Shown here in pieces: positions 58,861-64,000 of a stretch of DNA of 64,000 nucleotides. A model generated the notes under the pieces. The model saw only the letters and a list, made by a program, of their open reading frames with translations. It did no database searches and was not told the DNA's origin. The DNA is from Verrucomicrobiaceae bacterium. Its GTDB lineage: Bacteria; Verrucomicrobiota; Verrucomicrobiia; Verrucomicrobiales; Verrucomicrobiaceae. The position numbers and the translations under genes are program-made. The DNA lies in the NCBI GenBank assembly GCA_027490195.1, contig JAIXYN010000099.1, positions 1 through 64,000 on the forward strand. Reading direction: 5' to 3'. Within the stretch, counting starts at the first letter, position 1, and each line of letters begins with the position of its first letter.

Positions 58861-60189
58861 ATGAACCCACCTGGACTCGACCATCTTCTCACCTGCCTGC
58901 GTTTTCCTTCTGTTTCTACTGACTCCACACGACGTGCCGATGTGCGCGCGTGTGCTGAATGGTTGCTGAGCAAGGTGCGTAGCATGGGGCTGACGGGTGA
59001 TCTTCATGAGACGCCAGGGCATCCGGTGCTGGTGGCGAAGAACACGCACATTGCCGGACGTCGCACGGTGCTGCTGTATGCGCATTACGATGTGCAGCCG
59101 GCGGAGCCCCTGGGTGAGTGGAAGTCACCGGCGTTTGAACCGACGATCCGTGATGGCCGCATCTTTTGTCGGGGAGCCACGGACAACAAAGGGCAGCTCA
59201 TGGCGCACATGCAGGGGCTGGCGGAGACGCTGGAGAAACATGCGGATCTGCCGGTGAATCTGACGCTGCTCTTTGAGGGGGAAGAAGAAATCGGCAGTCC
59301 GAATTTGAAGCCGTTTTTGGAGCAGCACCGGGAGATGCTGAAGTGCGATGTGGTGGCGATTTCAGACACGGGAATGGTGGCTCCCGGCGTGGGCACCTTC
59401 ACATACGGGCTGCGCGGCATCGCCTGCATGGAGGCGAAGATTCATGGTCCCGCGATTGACCTGCACAGCGGTATTTTTGGTGGAGCCATCGCGAATCCGG
59501 TGACGGCCATCGCACGGCTGACGGCGACGCTGCACGATGCGGAAGGGCGCGTGATGATTGACGGCTTCTATGATGGCGTTCGTCCCATTGCCGACTGGGA
59601 GCGCAAGGCGTGGGCAGAACTCGGTGATGGTGATGCGGAGATGCTGGAGCTGACGGGATCCCCCGCGTTGTTTGGTGAGCCGGGCTACACGGAACGCGAG
59701 CGCCGCTGGGCGCGACCCACGGCGGAAGTGAACGGCATTGGTGGTGGGTATCAGGGGGAAGGATCGAAGACGGTGATCGGGCGTGAAGCCTTTGTTAAGC
59801 TGTCGTTCCGCCTTGTGCCGGACCAGCATCCGGACCTAGTGCTGCAGCGTGCGGCTGCGCATCTGCGGGCGCATTTACCCAAGGGCGTGCGGCTGGAGAT
59901 CACGCCTGGCCATACAGGCATGCCATATTTGATGGACCCGCATTCGGCGCTCGGCACCGCTGCGCAGCGTGCCTTGAAACAGGTGTTTGGTGACAAGACC
60001 GCGCTCATTCGTGAAGGTGGTAGCATCCCGATTGTGCAGGCGTTTAAAGATGTGCTGAATGCGGACACACTGCTGCTGGGACTGGCGCTGCCGGACTGCC
60101 AGGCGCATGCGCCGAATGAGAACTTTCCCATCGAGAATTTCGTGGCGGGGGTGCGCTTGAATCAGGCGCTGCTGGCTGAGCTGGCTTGA
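58861..60189 (+). CDS. M20-family metallopeptidase (dipeptidase-like)
   Basis: 442 residues. Metal-binding and catalytic motifs: YAHYDVQP, GATDNKGQ, LFEGEEEIGS and DTGM. The dimerisation lid is inserted as usual, and the C-terminal part has the last ligand region (NENFPIENF). The arrangement is that of M20 dipeptidases of the DapE/ArgE-like or carnosinase-like clan rather than glutamate carboxypeptidase. It has no signal peptide, so it acts in the cytoplasm, perhaps on imported peptides. Starts 30 bp after the preceding gene. Confidence 0.9.
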   Translation: MNPPGLDHLLTCLRFPSVSTDSTRRADVRACAEWLLSKVRSMGLTGDLHETPGHPVLVAKNTHIAGRRTVLLYAHYDVQPAEPLGEWKSPAFEPTIRDGRIFCRGATDNKGQLMAHMQGLAETLEKHADLPVNLTLLFEGEEEIGSPNLKPFLEQHREMLKCDVVAISDTGMVAPGVGTFTYGLRGIACMEAKIHGPAIDLHSGIFGGAIANPVTAIARLTATLHDAEGRVMIDGFYDGVRPIADWERKAWAELGDGDAEMLELTGSPALFGEPGYTERERRWARPTAEVNGIGGGYQGEGSKTVIGREAFVKLSFRLVPDQHPDLVLQRAAAHLRAHLPKGVRLEITPGHTGMPYLMDPHSALGTAAQRALKQVFGDKTALIREGGSIPIVQAFKDVLNADTLLLGLALPDCQAHAPNENFPIENFVAGVRLNQALLAELA

Positions 60190-60272
60190 AAATATTTCTG
60201 CAAACTTTGCAACCAATCTGACGGGGGCCTGTTTGAGCCGTCGTGCTTTCACTAACCAAACTCACGCACGCT

Positions 60273-61109
60273 ATGAAACTCAAAAAAACACTCCTCTACG
60301 GGTTCAGCATCCTGAGCCTGACCTGCCTCTCTGCCGCTCAAGACGCCCCCAAAGGCCCTCCACCTGAAGGTGGCCCACCCGGGGCACCTCCTCCTGGTGG
60401 TCCGCAGGGAGGTCCGCCTCGCGGTGCCCCCCAAGGCGGCCTTCCTGGCGGTGGTGATCCATCCGAACGCATCGCTGCTTTCATCAAAAATGCTGATACG
60501 GACAACGACGGCAAGATCAGCAAGGATGAGTTCATCAATATGAGCAAGAAGGGAAGCGAGGAACGCTTTGGCCACATGGACGCCAACAGCGACGGTTTTG
60601 TCGATAAAGAAGAAGTGGCCAAGATGGCGCAGGCAGGGGGGCGTGGTGGCCCAGGGCAGGGAGGCCAAGGTGGACAGGGCATGCGCCGTCCCGAAGGCGG
60701 TGGTTCTCCAGGCGGAGAAGGCGGGGGCTTCCGTCGTCCTCCAGGTGCTGAAGGTGGCCCCCCGGGTTCTCCTGGTGGCCAACCTCAAGGCCAAGGCATG
60801 CGCCCTGGTGGTGAAGGCGGCCCACGTGGTGGTGGCATGTTTGGTGACCCCAAAGAAGGCTTCAAACGCATGGACGCTGATGGCAATGGCAGCGTCTCCG
60901 AAGATGAATTCATCAAGGCCACTGAAAAAATGCGCGAGATGATGCGCAACCGTGGTGGTCAGGGCGGCCCAGGCATGAATCGCCCCGGCGAAGGCGGAGC
61001 TCCTGGTGCTCCCGGCGGCCGTGGGGGGGAAGGTGGCTTCCGTCGGCCGCCTGTGGAAGGCGATGCGCCCAAGGGGCCGGCTCCTGAGAAGCCCAAGGAT
61101 CCAGCGTAG
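60273..61109 (+). CDS. Secreted EF-hand protein with Gly/Pro collagen-like segments
   Basis: 278 residues: signal peptide, then Gly/Pro-rich low-complexity stretches (PPGGPQGGPP, GGSPGGEGGG) alternating with three EF-hand calcium loops: DTDNDGKISKDE (about 71-82), DANSDGFVDKEE and DADGNGSVSEDE. Canonical Asp/Asn positions are kept in all three. Such proteins are common as secreted or envelope calcium binders in planctomycetes and Verrucomicrobia; the function is unknown. It is followed by a strong terminator at 61140-61169 and stands alone. Confidence 0.88.
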   Translation: MKLKKTLLYGFSILSLTCLSAAQDAPKGPPPEGGPPGAPPPGGPQGGPPRGAPQGGLPGGGDPSERIAAFIKNADTDNDGKISKDEFINMSKKGSEERFGHMDANSDGFVDKEEVAKMAQAGGRGGPGQGGQGGQGMRRPEGGGSPGGEGGGFRRPPGAEGGPPGSPGGQPQGQGMRPGGEGGPRGGGMFGDPKEGFKRMDADGNGSVSEDEFIKATEKMREMMRNRGGQGGPGMNRPGEGGAPGAPGGRGGEGGFRRPPVEGDAPKGPAPEKPKDPA

Positions 61110-61139
61110 TCGCGGCGTCTGATTTCAATCAATCACAGC

Positions 61140-61169
61140 GCGGGATGGTCGAAAGACCATCCCGCTTTT
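61140..61169 (+). terminator. Rho-independent terminator of the EF-hand gene
   Basis: Perfect 11-bp stem (61140-61150 with 61155-61165, GCGGGATGGTC) with a GAAA tetraloop and four T. It lies 31 bp after the EF-hand stop. Confidence 0.9.
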
Positions 61170-61175
61170 GTTTCT

Positions 61176-61991
61176 TCACAGTCCCATCACTTGCTTCAGG
61201 TATTGAATGCTCTGACGCGCAATGGTGGGGGCATCGGGGGTGTAATCGAAAACTTCTACGGACAGGTAGCCATCGTAGTTGGTTTCGCGCAGGGCGGCGA
61301 TGATGGGTTCGTACTTCACTTCGCCTTGACCGGGGCCACGGAGGTTGGGGTCGTTGGTGTGGAAGTGGACGGTCCATTCCTTGCTGTCGCGGATGATGTC
61401 CGGGATGGGCTTCGTTTCGTCGCTCATGGCCTTCACATCGAGGTGCAGCTTGCAGGAGGGGTGGTCCACGAGCTTGCAGAGGCGGATGGTCTCTTCGGCG
61501 GTGTTGAGGAAATTGGTTTCCTTGCGGCCCAGGGGCTCCATGGCGATGACCACGCCGTACTTGCCGCATTCCTCGGCTACTTCACGCACGCATTCGGCGG
61601 CGCGTTTGAAGGCGTCTTCATAGTTCCACTCCGGCAGCAAATTGCGGGCCTTGGGGCTGCCCCAGACCATGATGCGGCCGCCGGTGGCACCGCAGAACTG
61701 AGCGAGGTGCCGGCCAAACTTGACGGTTTCCTTGCGCTGGAGGGCGTCCGGCGTGGTGATGTGAAACCATGTGGGCTTTGTCAGCAGCCAGTGGAGACCG
61801 AGGATTTCCAGACCGAAGGATTTGGCTTTTGCGCACAACGTCATAGCTTCCTCCACGGTCAGTTCGCGGGGATCTTCCTTCAGGGTGAAGGGGGCCAGTT
61901 CGATGGCGTGATAGCCGGCTGCTGCGGCATCTTCACACATTTTTTCAAAGGTCCAGTTCTGGTAGGTCTCGTTGCAAATCGCGAATCGCAT
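61176..61991 (-). CDS. Sugar phosphate isomerase/epimerase (xylose-isomerase-like TIM barrel)
   Basis: 271 residues of the AP-endonuclease family 2/xylose isomerase-like fold. The N-terminus MRFAICNETYQNWTFEKMCEDAAAAGYHAIEL, the metal-binding MEPLGRKETNFLN, and LHLDVKAMSDE with FHTNDPN and later E residues define the barrel and a divalent metal site. No signal peptide. It likely isomerises a keto-sugar or cyclitol; the substrate is unknown. It is divergent from the toxin-antitoxin pair. Confidence 0.88.
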   Translation of the reverse strand: MRFAICNETYQNWTFEKMCEDAAAAGYHAIELAPFTLKEDPRELTVEEAMTLCAKAKSFGLEILGLHWLLTKPTWFHITTPDALQRKETVKFGRHLAQFCGATGGRIMVWGSPKARNLLPEWNYEDAFKRAAECVREVAEECGKYGVVIAMEPLGRKETNFLNTAEETIRLCKLVDHPSCKLHLDVKAMSDETKPIPDIIRDSKEWTVHFHTNDPNLRGPGQGEVKYEPIIAALRETNYDGYLSVEVFDYTPDAPTIARQSIQYLKQVMGL

Positions 61992-62090
61992 AGGCGGGCA
62001 GGGTGCGCGGGCATGGGCTTGACGTCAACTTTGGAGGTGGTGCGCTGAATATCTGCTCGCATATACGCCGCAAATGCGTCATCTTTGGGT

Positions 62091-62387
62091 ATGGCCATGA
62101 CCACACTGACGCCCACGAGTGCACGTTTAAACCTTTCCAGCCTGCTGCGTCGGGCGCTGAAAGGCGACGATATTGGCATCGTGGTGGACGGGAAAATCAT
62201 CGCGCTGCGCCCAGTGGAAGTTGAAGCCACTGACTATGCGATGCGTGAGTATGGCGCGACTGAGAGTGAACTGGCCGACTTTGCAAAAAACGTGCATGTC
62301 AAAATCGAAAAAGAGGGGAAATCAGGAAACCTCCGAGATTTCACCGGCGACATCGAAGCCCTCGTTGCGGGCAAGAGTCACCGCTGA
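62091..62387 (+). CDS. Antitoxin-like protein (Phd/YefM type)
   Basis: 98 residues. The N-terminal segment (TSARLNLSSLLRRALKGDDIGIVVDGKIIALRPVE) follows the Phd/YefM DNA-binding pattern, and the C-terminal tail is charged and flexible, as expected for toxin wrapping. Alternative starts are TTG at 62085 and ATG at 62097. It overlaps the toxin frame by 23 bases, so both are likely translated from one mRNA. Confidence 0.7.
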   Translation: MAMTTLTPTSARLNLSSLLRRALKGDDIGIVVDGKIIALRPVEVEATDYAMREYGATESELADFAKNVHVKIEKEGKSGNLRDFTGDIEALVAGKSHR

Positions 62388-62649
62388 TCTTCTGGACCAA
62401 CTCCGTCAGCGCACCAAAGCCGACCGCAAGGTGATCGGCGAGGCGATGAACTCCGTGCTGGCTGCATGGGGGCACCCGCACCTGCACTCCGGCATCAGCA
62501 TCCGCCGTCTGACAAAAAATATCTTTGAATGCCGTGTAGATCTTGAGGAGCGGCTGGCCTTTGTCTTTGTCACCACGCCTCCTGAACTGGTGTTCTTTTT
62601 CATTGGCAACCATGATGAAGTCCAGCAGCTCATTCGCTCGCAGCGATAG
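62365..62649 (+). CDS. RelE/ParE-like toxin
   Basis: 94 residues if started at TTG 62365, in a different frame from the antitoxin. The sequence MRARVTADLLDQLRQRTKAD...GIKRL-type IRRLTKNIFECRVDLEERLAFVF, then FFIGNHDEVQQLI, has the RelE-fold strand order and C-terminal GNHDEV that is common in RelE/ParE-superfamily ribonuclease or gyrase toxins. No ATG or GTG start is available after the antitoxin stop, so the weak TTG start with a 23-base overlap may keep toxin levels low. Confidence 0.65.
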   Translation: MRARVTADLLDQLRQRTKADRKVIGEAMNSVLAAWGHPHLHSGISIRRLTKNIFECRVDLEERLAFVFVTTPPELVFFFIGNHDEVQQLIRSQR

Positions 62650-62679
62650 ATTTTACGCCAAATTGTGCTATACTTCACG

Positions 62680-63378
62680 ATGTCAGCCGCCCGACTTACC
62701 CTTCTCCTATTTGCGTTCGCCGCCTCGGTGCATGCCGAACTGTCTCTCGACGTGCCTGCGATCGAACTGAAGCCGATGCCGGAGGACGAGGAGGTGGAGA
62801 CCACCTTCAAGTTCCGCAACAAGGGGGACAAGACGGTCAAAATCCTCGGCCTTGAAAGCGCTTGTAGCTGCCTTAGTGCCGAACTCGACAAGGCTGAGTA
62901 CAAGCCGGGTGAAGTCGGCACTGGCCATGCTTCGTTCAAGGTTTCCACGTTTGTGGGAAGGCATGAAAAATTTGTTACGGTCAATACCGACGACCCGAAA
63001 CAGCCCGACTGGCAGATCAACTTCATTCTTGATGTGCCAGCCGTGGTGGACATCAAGCCCAAGAATCTCCAGTGGTCGATTGGTGATGCTCCGGCGCCCA
63101 AGGCATGCCAAGTCAAATTCTTGGGCAATGAGCCAATGAAGATTATCAAGATCACACCGACCCGTGAAAATGTGGAGTTCGACTGGAAGGAGATCAAGGA
63201 GGGGCGGGAATATCTCATCACCGTGAAGCCTAAATCCACAGAGGAGGTCACAATGGGGGCGCTCAAGATCGAAACGAACAGCAGCATCGCCAAATACCGT
63301 TACCAGCTCGCCTTTTTCACGATCACCCGGAAGCCGGAGGCGCAACCTGCTGCCGATACCACTGCGACTAAGCCCTGA
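62680..63378 (+). CDS. Secreted DUF1573 protein
   Basis: 232 residues: signal peptide (ARLTLLLFAFAASVHA), then an Ig-like domain of the DUF1573 group with the SACSC turn (LESACSCLSAELD) and the KYRYQL-type last strand. A second similar domain follows from about 120. The C-terminus is Ala/Thr/Pro-rich. DUF1573 proteins are periplasmic or outer-membrane-associated and of unproved role. The ATG at 62680 begins the signal sequence. It is followed by the rhodanese gene after 12 bp. Confidence 0.82.
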   Translation: MSAARLTLLLFAFAASVHAELSLDVPAIELKPMPEDEEVETTFKFRNKGDKTVKILGLESACSCLSAELDKAEYKPGEVGTGHASFKVSTFVGRHEKFVTVNTDDPKQPDWQINFILDVPAVVDIKPKNLQWSIGDAPAPKACQVKFLGNEPMKIIKITPTRENVEFDWKEIKEGREYLITVKPKSTEEVTMGALKIETNSSIAKYRYQLAFFTITRKPEAQPAADTTATKP

Positions 63379-63390
63379 TCTGGCTGCTGT

Positions 63391-63834
63391 ATGGTTACCG
63401 CGCTTCGTCAGGCCACGTTTCTCATCCTCCTTGCCGCCACAGCGGCCTGGGCCACCCACGCGTGGCATCCGCGTGCCCCAGCGCTGTATCTGGTGGAGGA
63501 ACCGCTGCGAAAGGACGAGGTCTCCATGCAGGTCATCCAGCAGCGCTGGCAGGGCAAGGTGCTGTGGATCGATGCGCGCATTCAGGAGCAGTATGATGAG
63601 GCGCACATTCCGGGTGCGGTGCTGCTGAATGAACAGCATTTTGAAGAGCAGCTCTTTGGTTTGCTGGACACGCTACAGACGAATACGAAGCCCATCATCC
63701 TCTACTGCAATGCGGCCAAGTGTGATGCCAGCCGCAAGATTCTCGAACGACTCAAGCAGACGCTTTCCATTGAAAACGCCTTTGTGCTGAAGGGCGGCTG
63801 GAATGCATGGCAGCAGGTTGCAAAGAAGGAGTAG
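63391..63834 (+). CDS. Membrane- or periplasm-directed rhodanese-domain protein
   Basis: 147 residues. A hydrophobic N-terminus (VTALRQATFLILLAATAAWATHAW) may be a signal or anchor. The rhodanese domain has IDARIQEQYDEAHIPGAVLL and the active-site loop LYCNAAKCDASR with Cys106. Rhodaneses carry sulfane sulfur. Next to a DUF1573 protein and with an export signal, it probably works in sulfur or thiol handling in the envelope (inference). Confidence 0.85.
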   Translation: MVTALRQATFLILLAATAAWATHAWHPRAPALYLVEEPLRKDEVSMQVIQQRWQGKVLWIDARIQEQYDEAHIPGAVLLNEQHFEEQLFGLLDTLQTNTKPIILYCNAAKCDASRKILERLKQTLSIENAFVLKGGWNAWQQVAKKE

Positions 63835-63881
63835 GAATGGAATTGACGGTGCGGGGTGTGAGTCCGTAGCATGTTAGCCTT

Positions 63882-64000
63882 ATGTCACTCCAAGGACTTC
63901 TTATCTGGTCGGCGCTCGGACTGGTCGCGGGCATGCTGGCAAAACTGATCATGCCCGGCAGGCAGGGCATGAACCCCATCACCACGGTGCTACTGGGAAT
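63882..64000 (+). CDS. GlsB/YeaQ/YmgE-family membrane protein (3' end cut by window)
   Basis: The first 39 codons are visible: MSLQGLLIWSALGLVAGMLAKLIMPGRQG followed by a second hydrophobic stretch. The G-x-x-A-K-x-(I/L)-P-G-R pattern is characteristic of this small two- to three-helix transglycosylase-associated/stress-membrane family (about 80-90 residues). The gene continues past base 64000. Confidence 0.8.
   Translation, partial: MSLQGLLIWSALGLVAGMLAKLIMPGRQGMNPITTVLLG

Noticed and set aside
1..64000. CRISPR array, rRNA operon, prophage or transposase
   Set aside because: I looked for regular short repeats with spacers, rRNA-like stretches, phage structural genes and DDE-type motifs and saw none.

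Overview
The window looks like chromosomal DNA of a GC-rich member of the Verrucomicrobiota, probably close to Prosthecobacter or Verrucomicrobium; this is inferred from gene content, not from a marker gene. The clues are two paralogous DUF1553/DUF1501 pairs, a PVC-type haem-binding dehydrogenase, paired PQQ-type beta-propellers, an exosortase fused to an EpsI domain, FGE/PEGA-tailed protein kinases, a DUF3500 protein and Tat-exported Gfo/Idh/MocA oxidoreductases. I see no rRNA, CRISPR array, prophage or recognisable transposase. There is one tRNA, tRNA-Thr(TGT).

Layout. 1-7.6 kb: penicillin-binding protein 2, two small proteins, an exosortase-EpsI fusion, an unknown membrane protein and a GT4 glycogen synthase. 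7.6-14 kb: secreted oxidative proteins on the minus strand (haem-binding dehydrogenase and two beta-propellers). 14.2-17.5 kb: lipid or envelope glycosylation genes (GT2, PIG-L deacetylase, GT39). 17.6-20.2 kb: a kinase with repeated PEGA-FGE modules. 20.2-24.6 kb: a radical SAM HemN-like gene, several small unknown genes and two repeat-rich non-coding gaps. 24.6-29.2 kb: two secreted proteins and the conserved phoH-pgpH-ybeY operon. 29.2-30.5 kb: hisB-hisH. 30.8-43.5 kb: two DUF1553/DUF1501 modules around an AraC regulator and an FAD oxidoreductase. 43.5-51.3 kb: a lipoamide-dehydrogenase-like enzyme, Gfo/Idh/MocA, TrmH, tRNA-Thr, DUF3500 plus cytochrome, a thiol-rich protein pair and a transglutaminase. 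51.5-56.3 kb: a mutagenesis cassette. 56.3-64 kb: def, nucleoside symporter, M20 peptidase, EF-hand protein, sugar isomerase, a toxin-antitoxin pair, DUF1573, rhodanese and a cut-off GlsB-like gene.

The most striking locus is 51.5-56.3 kb. A CTGT-N8-ACAG SOS box sits inside a consensus-like promoter, followed by a UmuD-like S24 peptidase. Six bases later comes a 1420-residue protein joining a complete Y-family polymerase (D6, D99/E100) to a complete DnaE-type polymerase (D741, D743, D894) with a decayed PHP domain. It looks like a one-polypeptide counterpart of the imuB-dnaE2 mutasome.

The second is a 468-bp unit at 32284-32751. A lone GxxExxY gene lies between 27-bp inverted repeats, inserted between a DUF1553 and a DUF1501 gene. 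The paralogous pair 8 kb away has these two genes 1 bp apart, so it serves as a natural empty site. Smaller signals are a duplicated AraC 3' end flanking an oxidoreductase, dispersed inverted and direct repeats in the gaps, a kinase with DIG in place of DFG, and a PgpH-like protein without its extracellular domain.
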